64,000 nt of DNA from Miscanthus floridulus (GCF_019320115.1 NC_089584.1:103340320-103404319); one strand, 5' to 3'. Shown: positions 22,140 to 34,413, numbered from the stretch's first letter. Notes: generated by a model from the letters alone, not told the origin. Made by a program: numbers and translations.

Positions 22140-23304
22140 TATTGGCAAGAGTTAACATAATGTCCTTCCTGCTTGCAATGATAACACTTTCTCTTAGCTA
22201 GATCTTTAGTGATGTCATACTCCATAGAATTGTTGCTTAGAGTATTGTTAGCTTGCTGACTCTGTAAGTTCATCTTTGTTTGACTGGACCGCTTTTTAGC
22301 TCACTTGATCTTTCGGGGTTGAAACTCCTCGTAGGTGATTGTCCACCCATCTATGCATACCTCATGTGGAAAGAGTGGAGTAACCTTAGCTTGAGAAACT
22401 TCTAATTCTTTAGAGTCTGAGTTTATCTGACCAGGGATTGGAGCTGGAAGTGATGATGTAATAGAACTCAAATGTTGATTGCTTCTTGATTCTGACTCTG
22501 GTGAGACCTCCTTTCTCTTCTTATCCACATTGTCCTTAGGCACAGGCTGAATACCTTCATACTCAATTTTTTCTTCTGATGGTGTGGTTAGAAGCACCGA
22601 ACGCTGGGCATACTTGATCACTCCTTTACATGCTGACAACCATCCCATTCCAAGAATGACATCAATATCCACTAACTCTAATACAATAAGGTTTGCTTCA
22701 AATTGTACCCCCTTTATGTTAAGACTAATTCTTGGGCATTTGTGGTTTGCCTTCATTTCTCCTCCTAGGGACTTAACTATCACTGGTTTCCTCATTGGAA
22801 GCATAGTTATCTTATGTTCTTTTACGTATGCACTAGAGATAAACGAATGTGAAGCTCTGGGGTCAAACGACACTATGGCAGGAGTTGAGTTTACTAGAAT
22901 GAAACCATACATAACCTCCTTAGCTCCATGAGTGGTAGTCATATCCACATTATTCAGTCTTCCTTGGATGTAGTTTCTCTTTGCTTTACTTCCCTGCTCC
23001 TGTTTCATCTAGACCTTCTGTTCTTGCTTCGGCTGTGGTTGATCCTGGCATTCATGTGCCATCCTTCCAACATCTTCATTGGACTTCATATTCTTCAAAG
23101 CTTCTGCTACTTGTCTCTTCACTAGTCCCTTTAGTATGTTGGTTTGACCTTGTGGCAAACACTATTGAAAACTCCTAGGTTGAGTCATACCTTCTGGTGC
23201 TTGTTGTTGCATAGCTACAAGCATCTCCTTTTCGAATGCAGTTAAAGACAACGTAGCTTGGTCCTCCTGATCTCTGATGCTAGTGGTCTCCTCATTACGA
23301 CCCA
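22140..23304 (-). pseudogene. Short gag-protease ORF of the non-autonomous element
   Basis: The minus-strand frame opens at 23304 with MGRNEETTSIRDQ, about 180 bp after the primer site, and runs through two in-frame TAG codons into a retropepsin-like domain (about 22500-22990): FILVNSTPAIVSF, DPRASHSFISS, then LIVLELVDIDVILGMGWLS. The catalytic D-S/T-G triad is DPR here, so protease activity is probably lost. After the protease come a polar tail and a zinc knuckle CYHCKQEGHYVNSC (about 22170-22210), the reverse of the usual knuckle-before-protease order. The open part alone is 235 codons. It may have made a gag-like accessory protein. Confidence 0.7.
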
Positions 23305-23482
23305 TCTATATAAACAAAGAAAGAGGATTGAGGATAGAGACAAAGTTTTCATAACAGATAGAGGCTGAAGTGAGCATAACTTTTAGCAAATAACAAGGTT
23401 GAAGAGAAAACAAGAACTAAGCAAGATAAAAGCATGCTAAAACGTCTAGTTCTATCTAGGCTTGCGTCCTATAGTCAGCATT

Positions 23483-23494
23483 GCTCTAATACCA
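23483..23494 (-). other. Primer binding site (tRNA-Met type)
   Basis: TGGTATTAGAGC on the minus strand lies 3 bases after the LTR end (TACA AAG). It matches the common plant primer site TGGTATCAGAGC with one change and fixes 23498-31808 as the 5' LTR. Confidence 0.75.
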
Positions 23495-23497
23495 CTT

Positions 23498-26400
23498 TGT
23501 AGCACCCGGTTTTAAAGACAAAATTAGATACACACTATATGTGAGCCTAGGAAGTCAAATCTCACATATAGCCACCAATAAGAGTAATATCAAGAGACAA
23601 TACTTATTACATAATGTAGTAGTAAAAGGAAAATAACCTCAAAGTATAGACATCAGAAAGTTGACTCTGATCTTCTGGCGAAGACTCTAAATCCACAGGG
23701 ACGACTGACTGGTTGACCACAAGCCTAACTCTTCTAAACCAGCAATCTGGTACCCATCTAGGATTTTTATCCAATGTATAGAAAAGTAAAACAAGCGTAA
23801 GTACATGTCGTACTTAACAATTATATCATGGGGTTCATGAGGCTCAAAAGGCTGACACTGGTTTAACTGCGATTAGCCTTTGTTTAGCATAATTTTAGCA
23901 ATTGGTTTGCAACAAGTTTATCCATAAGCCCATAAACACATAATCAGGTAAACATGAGTAATGTATAGCATAAACAATTTAATCATTAGTACCATTATCC
24001 ATTAGTGATCATCTCTATTCCATAAGGGTCCAAGGCCGCTCATGACCATGAGCATGGCTGTTATAACAGTTTTACACTCTATAGAGATTGTACACTTTCA
24101 CTATGAGTCATGATTTACCCTTTCACCCGAGGTAGCTAATCTCTTGACCCACTTCCAAGGAAGGTCGGTAGGGTTCACTATGAAGCCTTTCAAAGGTTCA
24201 TCTAATAAGTTAGGGCCGCTAGGCGTATGTGGCCCATCTCTAGGAGTGGCACGCGTGGGCATCACAGCATGGTACACACATCCTAGCAGAAAAGGAAACA
24301 TACCCTCATGTGCCATAAATGTAACCACTAACAAGCTAGAAAAGGTCCTCATACTGAGCTAAAGTCAGAGCCATATAGCCCTCATAGCTGTACTGTAAGT
24401 CCCAGATGATCACATACAAATAAGTCCTTAGGGAGAGGAATCTAAAGCATTTAGAAAGTAGTAGCCCCCTATTTCCATGTTGCTAAAAAGTCATGTTTTA
24501 GTGTTTATTGCATATACCATTAGTCAAGTTATAAGATCATGGTTTTGATTGATCACTAGCAAAAACTACCCAATGCAATAACCCAAAGGTATCAAGGTAT
24601 AAGATATCAAATATCTAGGATATCCTTATTGGCATCAAGGTAGACACATGCAATATGAATTAAGTGATTAAATGTGAATAGGTAACAAGAATGGTCCCAT
24701 GCTATACTTGCCTTACACACCGATCCTTCGGTAAGCTTTAATCTTCACATCCTTCTTCTTTTGGATCACTACATATATCTCACCGACTTGACGTAATCGT
24801 AGAACACCACACAAACATCCATACACATACATGCATAACATACAATTGCATCTATATTAGAATAGTACACCAATCAAAGAAAAATAAGTAAAAGAGATTG
24901 AAATACGATTCTACGCATCGCTATGAACACACGGTCGCGAGAAGCACTCTAATCGGAGCTACGGTTGAAACGTTACCACTACCGAGAGATTTGCCTTATA
25001 CGTGGAAAAGAAAACTATAGGCTTCATTTATGTTAACCATATGAATTCATATATACAAGATATTTTATAAATAATATAGATTAAATTAAGTCAATTTTAG
25101 AATTGAATTATAAAATAAAAGTAAAACAAATTATATTTTATTTATAAAATCTAGTTGCATAATCATTAATCAAGATATGATTTAAACCATATTATTTTAG
25201 AAATAACTATATAGTAAACACTATTACCAATGCGTAGATCTCGTCGCTACGAATCTAACGCAACTTGAACGGACTATTTCGGAGTTAAAATGAATAAGTT
25301 ATGATTTAAACAAGTTTTACTATAGTTAAGTAATAGATTAAATCTACCTATGAATTTTAAATATTGAAAACATGCCTAACAGTTGTATAAACATGTAGAA
25401 AACGTAAATACGGTCCTAACGCAATTCGAACGGATCAAATCGGACTTAAAACACAAAAGTTACATATGAAATAAGGTGCAATGGCATTTCTGTAAATAAC
25501 TCAAACTCATTTTTTTATTTAAAACAATTAAAAACTGAATTTACACGGATTTTGGACTATGCGCACTAATTCTAGAAAATATAGGGGCCTAAACGAATAA
25601 AAATAGGGCTAATTTGTATTTATTTTAAACTGTTATGGACTGCGGGTTGATTACTTGGAAATCCGGGGGATAATCTGCAAAACGTGCGTGGCTTGACTGC
25701 TGGGTTGACTGCTGGGCTGACGCGTGGCGCGCGTGGACTAGCGCGGTGCACCACGTGGCGTGGACCAGCGCTGACGCAGGCACGGTGCGCCGGGTCCATG
25801 GCTTGCTGTGGACCGAACCAGTAAGATCTAATCAAGGCCGTCCATGAAAGATCTAATGGCGCAGGGTGCATGGGAGTACTTCTGCCATCTGCACAGCACC
25901 GCCGGCAACCCCGCCATGGCTGGCGGCGACCGGTGCTCCACGGCGAATGCCGGTATGGCGCTCCGGGCCTCCCCGGGTCAAACTGAGCATACGGACACGT
26001 AGCACGAGGGCTCATGGACTCAATGGAGCACAAATCTTCGGCGGGAAACACGTCAAAGTGACGGTCATATGGTGGCACCATGGCCGGCGTGCCTAGAACT
26101 CACCAGTACAACATTCTAGGGCATCAACTACCGAAACGGGGGCACGGGGAGGTGGAGAAGCTCACCGCGAGGTCGACGGAAGTGATTGTGGCGTCCGGGA
26201 GGGCTTTGAAGGCATTGGTCGACGATCGCGGTAGCTGCTAGAGAGAGAAAAAGTGGCGCGGGTGAGGTGAAATCTAGACAACGGTGACTAAAACGTGAAA
26301 TTGGCGATGCTTACGACTGTGGGAGAACACGGCGGAGCTCCTGGTGGCGTCGGCGTCGAGGTCCAAGGTGCGGGAGGGGTGGATTGCCTATGGCGGGGAG

Positions 26401-29400
26401 TGCTTGGACACGAGCAGAGGAAATGGGAGGAGGGGTCCGGCTCAGGGCTTTATAGATGGCGGGCGCTTGCGGTAGAAGGAAGGGGAGTGGGGCGCGAACA
26501 GATTGGTTGCCTTCCATGTAGGCGCGGCGGCGCGGTGGCTTGCCGCACACGGGAGCGCCATTACCGGGAGCAAGAAAGGAAGGAGCGCGAGGAAGAAAGG
26601 AAACGAACAGCGCTAACGGGCGGGACCCACGGGGCAGTGAGGGAGAAGGAGGCGGCATGCGGGTGGGCGCTGAAGGCCGAGCAGACCAAGGCGCCAGCTG
26701 GGCCATGCGGTGAGCAGGCGAGGCTGCGGGCCGTTGCACGAGAGAGAGGGAAGAAAGGGGAGGCGCAGGGAATGGGCCGCTGGCGGGCCGAGCGCGAAGT
26801 GGGCTGTGGGCAGGGAGGTGCTATCGCAGAACCGACCAATTTATAAAAGTACAAGTACAATGGCAGCCTGCAAGCGATCGCACTGTCATACTTGAACCCA
26901 TATAAACCCAGTAGTCCATCGAGTACCACGACGGGTCTCGATAAACGATTACAACAACCAAGATCGTATAGGATTCAACATACATGCCACATATTACATA
27001 TAGTTCACAAATACATTTTCATCATCAGAGTATGAATAGAAGTTATTACAAATCGAGTTTGATAGATAAAGCGGAAGCAATTAAGTTTGAAAATAAAGTT
27101 TCCAACATAGTTCGATACAGTGCCAAGTAGGATCACGGTCCACAAAAGCAAAGATAGGGATTAATAAAGAAGCCTGCCCAAGGCTTATTCCTCATCCACA
27201 GTGGGATAGAAGCAACTCTTGCAATAACCATGATACACAGTGCCATCTGCAACAATGGGAAATAAAACCTTAAGTACGAGAAGGTACCCAGCTAGACTTA
27301 CCCGTCATAAACCAGAAATAAAAAGACTCCAAGGGTTATGCAAGGCTGTATAAGTGGAGGTAACTCGACAACATTTTGCATAAAAGCAATTGACTTATTG
27401 TACAATTAGGATTCATTTATCAAGTTAATTATAACTATCCATCTCTAGATTAGCAGCTATCCTGTGCCAAATATGTGGTATCTTAATTTAAAAGTATACA
27501 ATAGTAACCATAGCAGGTATTGTAATTCCATATTCATTCGAACCATCATGTTCCATAACACAGTTACTACGATATTGAGACTAGCCAAGTTTCTCACTAT
27601 CCAGGAGAGACGGCGATTCGAATCGGTTTCAACCAGCTGGAAATTTATTCCTAACACAAACCCAGGCATACCGCATGAAGGCAGTCTTAGGTCACCTTTG
27701 GTACAACTTAGGTCCACATTTTGCGGGTCTATACCACGCCGCACAATCTGGGACACCAGATGCCAGGACGTTCAGGCCTAGCCTGCCCTTGGGCTCAGTC
27801 TGATCGCCCCCTCACAAGGAGCGCACAACAGAATGGATCCTGGCCTGAGTTGAGCTACTCGGCTTTGTGGTTGGAACGAGTTATCCGGCCAGCTAAGTGA
27901 GAGGCATGCGTTCAATCTTGTTAGAAGCGCCAACAACGATACGGTCCTTAATCGACACAGACAGGGATAGATCCACACCCAAGACCTCCATGTCTTGTTG
28001 CTTCTCTATCGACATCCCGCCCGGTCTCGATTTGCTTTTACCCCATGGCTCTGTTCCACGATAGCAAATATAGCCAACTGTGCTCTGGTATCCACCTATA
28101 TCTCGTAGATGATAGGACATCACCCGACTTCTACCGGTCTAAGCATGGTTAAGCATATATTCGATCCTGGACCTATACCGGTTAAAGGTGCAATATATGG
28201 ACAAGGAATGTATATGCATCAAGTGGTTCCATTCAACTCTTATAACCTAATGCATCAATCATAAGTACTTAAGTAATCATTTATAAAATACTAGGAGACT
28301 TAGAATGCTCCGGGGCTTGCCTCGCAGAAAGGAAGTGGGGCGGTGGTCAGGACACTCCAAAAGCTCTTCAGGATTCTGCTCCACGCCTTTGAGAGCTGTG
28401 ACTTAAAGATTCTCCTGCTGGTCCCCTTCCTCTACCTCGTCGAATTCCAGCAACGTTATTTCTTCCTCCGATCCTAGATGCATGAATATGGCATAAGATA
28501 TTACGAATGCATATATGTTAACAAGAGTAATGTGATGATACATGAAGAATGCATTCTTGCACTTATTCTTATCAACATATGGTTTAAGTAACAACAAGTG
28601 CATCGCGTTTACTGAGTAGGTGCATATCTCTTCTTGATTATGTAATTAATTACTTCGACAATGCATCTACTACTTCACAAACAGCAGCTACTTGTTTTAT
28701 ACATAACTGGAGTTCTAATTATCTAAATGCAGTGATCCTAGACTTTCTGGAAAGCTTATAAAATTATCTACAACTTTGTTATTAACTATTTTTACAGTAA
28801 ACATCATTTCTATCATGCAACTTATCAAACTCCATAATGTGTCCGGAATCCTTCCAATTCGCATTACAATGTAACAATACTTCTACTTCATGGAATAATT
28901 CAAAGTTTGACAACACAAAGTCTACCACTAGTTTAAGCACACCAAATACACTCAAGAAAATATAATGGTGAAGCCCAAACTATTTATTTAAATGCCTTTA
29001 TTATTTTATTTAACTACTTGTGTTAAATAATAAATATATATCAAATGTGCATCAAAAATTCTTAAAACTTTACAGTGCCTTACTAATGCTACCAAAAGAC
29101 TACTGTAAAATTTTCATGCCATTTTATACAGTAAAACATTCTATACAAAAAAAATAAGGCAGAAAGGACTAAAATAGCATAAATAGAAAACCCTAGTGAC
29201 AGGTGTCAAGCAATAGATTTCCTATTTTTCTTAGCATCCTTATGGTACTAGGATTACCCCCAACAAATTTCATGAATTTTGGATTCATAAATAATTTATA
29301 AAAATTCATACAAGGATTAACTATTTATAAAAGAAAAATCTATAACTATAAATCTACACATGCACTGATCCTCAAATTTTTACCAGAGCTCATACATGTC

Positions 29401-31808
29401 AATAATAGCTTACCACAAAAATTTCAAAATTTTTGGAGCACAGGAACTCAAGATATAAAATAAACAAGTTTGCATGCATTCAAAAACACATTTCAAACTT
29501 CTATTTAAATCTTCAAAAATTTCTACTGTAAGTGTCAAGATCATATTTTTTCCTAAATACTACACTTCCTAGGGAACACTAAAAATTTTTGGTTCACAAA
29601 TTTTGGATCTTTGGAGCTCAACTTATCTATTTTCAAAGTTGCACACAAAACTGAAAATAAATGAACTGGCTTCTTTACTACTGTCGCAGACAGCCGGGCC
29701 CCACGCGCCAGTTGGACCCACGCGTCAGCGACGCGAAAACAGAGCAGCGGCGCTTGCGTAAGCTTGCGCGGCCACGGCTCGTCGACGGCGAGTTTGCCGG
29801 TGGTGAGGTCTTCACGGCATGACCCCCACGACCTCCCGCACCTACTGGTACAACAAAAAGGACCGATCATCAAAGCTAGGTACTATGGCGGTGGCTATGG
29901 CGGCGCGGAGGTGCGGGTCAACAGCGTTACGCCGGTGGAAGCCACGGCAAAGCAAGCTCAAGCGTTGACGAGCTTCTACGGACTCAGGCGATCCTAGCGC
30001 ACCAGATATCACAGCAAATGGTGGACTGTGGCAGCGTGGCCACGATGATGGAGTATGGCGGCGGAGCTCCGACAAGCTTGTGCGCGGTGCTAGAGCTTAT
30101 CGAGCTCAATCAATGGGCATGGGTGAATGCGGTGAGTTGATAGGGTGATGGTGGAGCTACTTCGGTGACGAAGGAGCGGTGAGGCCAGCCGGTGACTGGC
30201 AACGGCATTGGTGGTGAGCTGCACTGCTACTGCAGGGCTACGGCGGTGAAGGAGACTGAGGCAAGGTGAATGGCGTGCTCTAGCAGCGTGGGTGAGTGTA
30301 GGGGGGTTAAGGCATGCACTGGCTTGCCCTGGCCACACGTGGCGAGGCTCTGGCAACGCGCGGCGCTTGCTGGCCAACATGCGGCGGCTCGACTCTGAGC
30401 CGATCGGCCACTGAAGCCAGAGTTCAGTTGATTCAGAACCCATGATGGACGCCTGACAGCGAGTTTTTCATTTGAATTATCTCCCGATACAAAGCCGTTC
30501 AGTGAATGATTCCAAAACAAAAGTTGTAGTCCTATGTGCCATCTACAATTCTTGTTCAAAGATCTTGTGCCAATTCCCAACCAAACCTGAGTTATATCAT
30601 CCCAAAGATCAGCCTGTCGGGCTATCAGTCGACAGGACTAAGAAAAATTTGTGTAAGTCTTAAAATGTTGATTTTATTGATTTTTGTGATCCCAATTCAA
30701 GCATGTTAGGAGCTAAATCAGTTAATGACCCAAAAATAAAAGTTATTCCTTATAGCAAATACTACAACTTTGCTTTAGTGACCACCTCCATATAAGGTCT
30801 CTAACACCTAGTTCAAACTTGGTCAAACATGTCACATTTAAATGATGATACACTTCAAACTATGGCTTAATGACCTAATTACCCCTAAGCATGAATATCA
30901 AAGTTGTTCATAAGGATACTCTAAACATGTTTAAGCAAATTGCAAGGTCATACAATCATTTCATGTATTAGTCACTCATAGAGCTATTTAATGTAATCAC
31001 ATGAAACATGACTTAAGGGCTTGATTATGGGAAGTGACATTCATGAACCATGTTCCATTTGCTAACCTAAGTATTGCCAATATATATTTGTAACTCATAT
31101 CAACCACCTACATGTAGACACTCATGATCCTATGCATATACACATGGAGACATGAAATAATGAAAAAAGTTGCATATGTTCAAAGAAACATGCGATAACG
31201 AGCAAATGTTGCAGATGTTTCAATCCAATGTTTCAATTGTAAATGCTTGTTTATGGATGCTTGATGATCATGCTCATGTTATGCAAGTCAATTTATGCAA
31301 GGCTAACACCCAAGGTGTTACAGGTGCGAAGCAAGCCAAGGAGGAACTGGGCCTTCGGGCCAAAAATGAGAGAGGGGAGGTTTTATTTTTTTCCAAATCC
31401 TTTTTCTTTTCTTAATTCAAAACAATTTCAATATACGAACCAAATTGAGTATAAATACGATTCAAAATACACTTTTTAGTTCAAACATAAATGAGCCAAT
31501 TTTGGGTAAGTTTTTCGAGAATAACTTTTTAAATTCTTTTATTTTTTTTTTCTAATTTTCTTTTTCTTCTTTTCTTTTATTTCAAAGCTATTTTTAATTT
31601 CATTTCAAAAGCATTTTAACTATTTTGACTTTTCAACCACTCAACCAATAAAATCAAATGCAATGGCATGTATACTCAAACATGTTGATACCTTATGATG
31701 TATTTTAATTTAATGAAAAATTTTATTTCCTATATTTGATGTGCACAAAAATTCTAACTTAAATCATTTTAACTCTATTTCAAAAGAGGCAAATTTTAGG
31801 GTGTTACA
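23498..31808 (-). repeat. 5' LTR (right) of the Del/Tekay-like element, interrupted
   Basis: Homologous to 16669-20479 from TGTAGCACCCGG to GGGTGTTACA, with a 4.5-kb insertion at 26822-31322. Scattered differences between the two LTRs, mostly transitions, show the element is not recent. Confidence 0.88.
26822..31322 (-). mobile_element. 4.5-kb solo LTR, TSD GGTGC
   Basis: Flanked by exact GGTGC (26817-26821 and 31323-31327). On the minus strand it starts TGTAACACCTTGGGTG and ends TCTGCGATA, so the last base pair is TA where CA is expected. The undisturbed target is visible in the sister LTR near 19.99 kb. No gag, pol, primer site or polypurine tract lies inside, so it is a solo LTR. A GC-rich block (29.69-30.44 kb) is open in several frames by composition. 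The ORFs across 27.4-28.1 kb show no known domain. Length and termini suit a Del/Tekay-type gypsy LTR. Confidence 0.85.
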
Positions 31809-32164
31809 GTGGCCTCGAGGTCAGGCTTGGCGGAGTCCTCCCCTAAAGGCCGGGCGAGGCGGTGTGCAGTCCCAAGGGTCAAGCAAGGCGGAGCCTGTGA
31901 CCTCGGGGTCGGACGAGGCAGAGTCCTCCTCTAGAGGCCGGGTGAGGTGGAGCGCAGACCCAAGGGTCGGGAGAGGCGGAGTCCTCCCCCAGAGGCCAGG
32001 CGAGGCGGAACGTACACCCAAGGGTCAGGCGAGGCGGAGCCCACGGCCTCGGGGTCGGGCGAGGCAGAGTCCTCCCCCAGAAGCCGGGCGAGGCGGAACC
32101 AGCCGTTAGAGGTCGGGCGAGACGGAGCTTGTGCACCTAGGGGTCGGTTGGAGCTGTAGTCGCA
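31809..32164 (-). repeat. TAT-type gypsy 5' LTR, second part with G-rich array
   Basis: Continuation of the LTR split at 16668. It carries the rest of the GGGTCGGGCGAGGC array (31809-32130) and ends GGAGCTGTAGTCGCA. The right border is placed where copia gag begins and a CA end is available; it could be off by some 15 bases. Confidence 0.65.
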
Positions 32165-32171
32165 CTCTTAA

Positions 32172-32430
32172 CTACTCAGACGTATCGATGTTGATAGTTA
32201 TTAGCTCTTCCTTTTCGGGTACCCTAGTATTGGTCCCTGACATCTCTTTTTTGTCGATGGTGACGCCTTGGCTCCTCAGCTTGCTGATGAGCGACTGCAG
32301 GCGGAGGGAGAAGTCCTCCACTGATTCACCATCCTTGAACTTGAGGTTGACGTACTCCTGCTTCAGCAGGTAGGCCGTCACCTGCTTTGCGCGGTCGGAG
32401 CCGACGCGCATCACTGCAACCACTTACTAA
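32172..32430 (-). pseudogene. Copia gag N-terminal fragment
   Basis: On the minus strand: MRVGSDRAKQVTAYLLKQEY, then LKFKDGESVEDFSLRLQSLI and SKLRSQGVTI, the UBN2-type gag core of copia elements. It ends at the TAT insertion, and its C-terminal half is found at about 10.4-10.75 kb. This proves that everything between is inserted in the copia element. Confidence 0.85.
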
Positions 32431-32490
32431 TCTAAGACTAAGTAGGTGTCCTAATTGGCACTAGAGATCATATTAAGTTCCTAATCGTAA

Positions 32491-33570
32491 CAGGTACTTG
32501 TTCCTATGGAAGAAGACTAGGAAGATGCAGCGGTCGAGTAGGTGTTTAAGGGCACGTTCAACCCATATATAGGGGTCGTCTCCATGGACTTCGAATTCAA
32601 CATAAAGACAACTAAAAAGACAGGTCATACAATGGGCTGTCTGTTTTACTTTATGCACTATTTAATAGTACGCATGTGGCCTAGATGAATTGTGAACACA
32701 ATTTTGTACATCATTGTGTTGCTAATTGATAAAAATGGATTAAGCTTAAATAAGATGAACATGACTATAATTTTTTTAAATCATCAATATATCATATTAT
32801 ATATAATTGAAACATCCTTGTCTAATTTTTTTCTTTCCATAGCGCAGGCAACTGCTACAGATTTGACTTCAATAAAAATTTCACTAGAAATATGTACACA
32901 GCTTCCTCATAGCCCCAGGTCAGCCAAAAACGGCTAGCATTTCACATTATGAAAACAGTCGTGAAGCCAGTCCAAAGCCATAGATGGATGAAGCCATGGC
33001 ATCCTTGTCCTTCCATTTCAATTGCTACGGCGACCTTTCCCTCCGGCTCCGCTTGCATCTGCGCATGGCCAGGAAAGCCACGTCCTCCAGATCCATCCAC
33101 GTAGGAGGCCGCCGTCACCGAGCGCTTGCCGTCAGTAGTGGCGATGGATGCTGCTGCTGCGTCCAGGCGGCGGCGGCGAGCGGACACCGGCGATAGATGC
33201 TGCTGCTGCGCCCAGGCGGCGACGACGAGCGGACCGGCGCGACCGAAGGCGAAGGTTCCCGCGCGCCCAAACTGAACCGCGCGCGCGTGCACGGGATCCG
33301 CGCGCCCTCTGGTCGTCGACGACGACCGTACAACGGTGCTGGAGCTGTCGACTCGACCTCGGTCCACGAGCTCTACCCGTCACCTCACGAGACAACGAAG
33401 GCCGCGTCTCTTGGCATCGGCGGGGGTCTTTTTATAAAACTGGCATCATACAGACGGGGTCAAGAGACCCGTTGTACATGCCCTAATGGCTGCTAAGCAT
33501 CCATCTTAATCTGACTTCGTCTTCGGCAGCCAGACCAAGCATTCACCAGTCGCACACTCACCAGTCAGCT
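32491..33570 (-). repeat. Copia 5' LTR fragment (right), split
   Basis: 32491-32546 and 33487-33570 match parts of 4551-4700 in order (GGTACTTGTTCCTATGGAAG; TTCGGCAGCCAGACC). A Harbinger-like element separates them. The rest of the LTR is missing beyond about 33570. A degenerate TTAATATGATCTCTAG near 32460-32478 may be the old primer site. Confidence 0.65.
32550..33483. mobile_element. PIF/Harbinger-like non-autonomous element, TSD TAA
   Basis: Termini GGGCACGTTCAAC and GTTGTACATGCCC form inverted repeats, flanked by TAA (32547-32549 and 33484-33486). The TIR style and TAA target fit PIF/Harbinger. The left part is AT-rich; 32980-33420 is GC-rich and gene-like, with a 47-bp-scale tandem repeat of GATGCTGCTGCTGCGYCCAG. 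No transposase. The GC-rich part may be captured gene sequence, but I do not recognise a protein. Confidence 0.8.
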
Positions 33571-33677
33571 GCGACCGATAACTTTGCTCGATGAATGAAA
33601 GTCATTTAAGACAGCATTTAGAGTTTTCCTCAGTCTACCCCTATTAAATACGGTTGCGGGTCCTTTGTAGACAACAA

Positions 33678-33745
33678 CCTCACGTAGCTTGATTGGTTAG
33701 CGCAGCAACTCCTAAGACTTAGGTTCCAGGTTCGATTCTTCGCAG
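33678..33745 (+). other. tRNA-like (SINE-head-like) sequence, left arm
   Basis: TAGCTTGATTGGTTAGCGC (33685-33703) resembles a pol III A box and D arm, and GGTTCGATTC (33729-33738) is an exact B-box match (GWTCRANNC). A CCTAAGACTTAGG stem lies between them. Spacing is near that of a tRNA gene, but the acceptor stem does not pair, so this is a tRNA-derived promoter and not a functional tRNA. Confidence 0.5.
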
Positions 33746-34413
33746 ACGCAATTTTTTGCTGTGTGCTTCGATTTTTGCCGTGCACGATTTTAGCGTTTGC
33801 CCCTGTCTGTTGCGCATGTGCGTTTGCATGGCGCGCGTTGGCCGAGCGTTTTTTGCGTTTGCCTTCGTCTGTTGCGCGCGCGTGGGTGTGTTTTTGTTGC
33901 ATCGCGCACATTGGCATTCCGTCGCTTGTTTTTCCTTCTTTCGTGCGACTGTTTTTGTTGCATGGCGCGTTGGCACTGGCGTTCGCTCGTGTTTCGCTAT
34001 TTAAACGCCCGCGCAACTCACTTGGACAGGAACGAGCGAGTTCATTTGCTAGCTTAGAGTCACACATGGCCAGTTCTGGGACTTCTGCTCGTTTGCGTAA
34101 AGGATGTCGCAAATGAACTCGCTCGTTCCTGTCCAAGCGAGTTGCACGGGGCGTTTAAATAGCGAAACGCGAGCAAGCGCTAGCGCCAACGCGCCATGCA
34201 ACGAAAACAAACACGCGAAAGAAGGAAAAACAAGCGACGGAACGTCAGCGCGCACGATGCAACGAAAACACACCCACGCGCGCGCAACAGACGAAGGCAA
34301 ACGCAAAAAATGCTCGGCCAGCGCGCGCCATGCAACCACACAGTGCCGTAAACGCACACGCGCAACAGACAGAGGCGAACGCAAAAATCGAAGCACACGG
34401 CAAAAAATTGTGC

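Larger units (their letters stand above)
16669..31808 (-). mobile_element. Non-autonomous Ty3/gypsy (Del/Tekay-like) element
   Basis: Two LTRs of about 3.8 kb, 16669-20479 and 23498-31808 (the latter about 3805 bp once its own insertion is removed), enclose a 3-kb interior. On the minus strand each LTR starts TGTAACACCCTAAAATTTGCC and ends TGCTACA. A tRNA-Met-type primer site TGGTATTAGAGC and a polypurine-like TTAAGAGGGTAGAAT mark the orientation. Flanks are GTGGT and GTGGC, a target duplication with one mismatch. The interior holds only a short gag-protease frame and relics of pol, so it could move only with help from a relative. Confidence 0.88.
10756..32164 (-). mobile_element. TAT-type Ty3/gypsy element, left end deleted
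   Basis: On the minus strand it has a 5' LTR (15523-16668 plus 31809-32164, split by a later insertion), gag, protease, RT and RNase H, and stops abruptly inside RNase H at about 10755 where copia gag resumes. Integrase and the 3' LTR are absent. The DGGS protease motif and the form of the RT point to the TAT lineage. Part of the host copia gag is also missing at the junction, so a deletion after insertion probably took both. Confidence 0.75.
4551..33570 (-). mobile_element. Ty1/copia retrotransposon, nested host of all insertions here
   Basis: Domain order on the minus strand is gag N-terminus (32172-32430), CCHC knuckle (about 10.6 kb), integrase (7.7-8.6 kb), reverse transcriptase and RNase H (5.1-6.6 kb), then a 3' LTR (4551-5038). 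This is the Pseudoviridae order, integrase before RT. LTR sequence near 4552-4700 (GGTACTTGTTCCTATGGAAG, then CTTCGGCAGCCAGACC) recurs at 32491-32546 plus 33487-33570, marking the damaged 5' LTR. The stretch between them is filled by nested elements. All frames are broken by stops and frameshifts. The right LTR lacks its outer part, so no target duplication can be read. Confidence 0.8.

Noticed and set aside
4551..33570. Repeated flank (4.55-4.7 kb and 32.5-33.57 kb) as a genomic segmental duplication
   Set aside because: The copies lie exactly at the two ends of the copia element and in the same orientation, which LTR identity explains better.
33678..33745. Functional tRNA gene
   Set aside because: A and B boxes are present, but the acceptor stem does not pair and the T arm is imperfect; it is only tRNA-like.
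33756..34116. Cys/Phe/Ala-rich ORFs near 34 kb, on both strands
   Set aside because: They are mirror images produced by the inverted repeat and carry no conserved domain.
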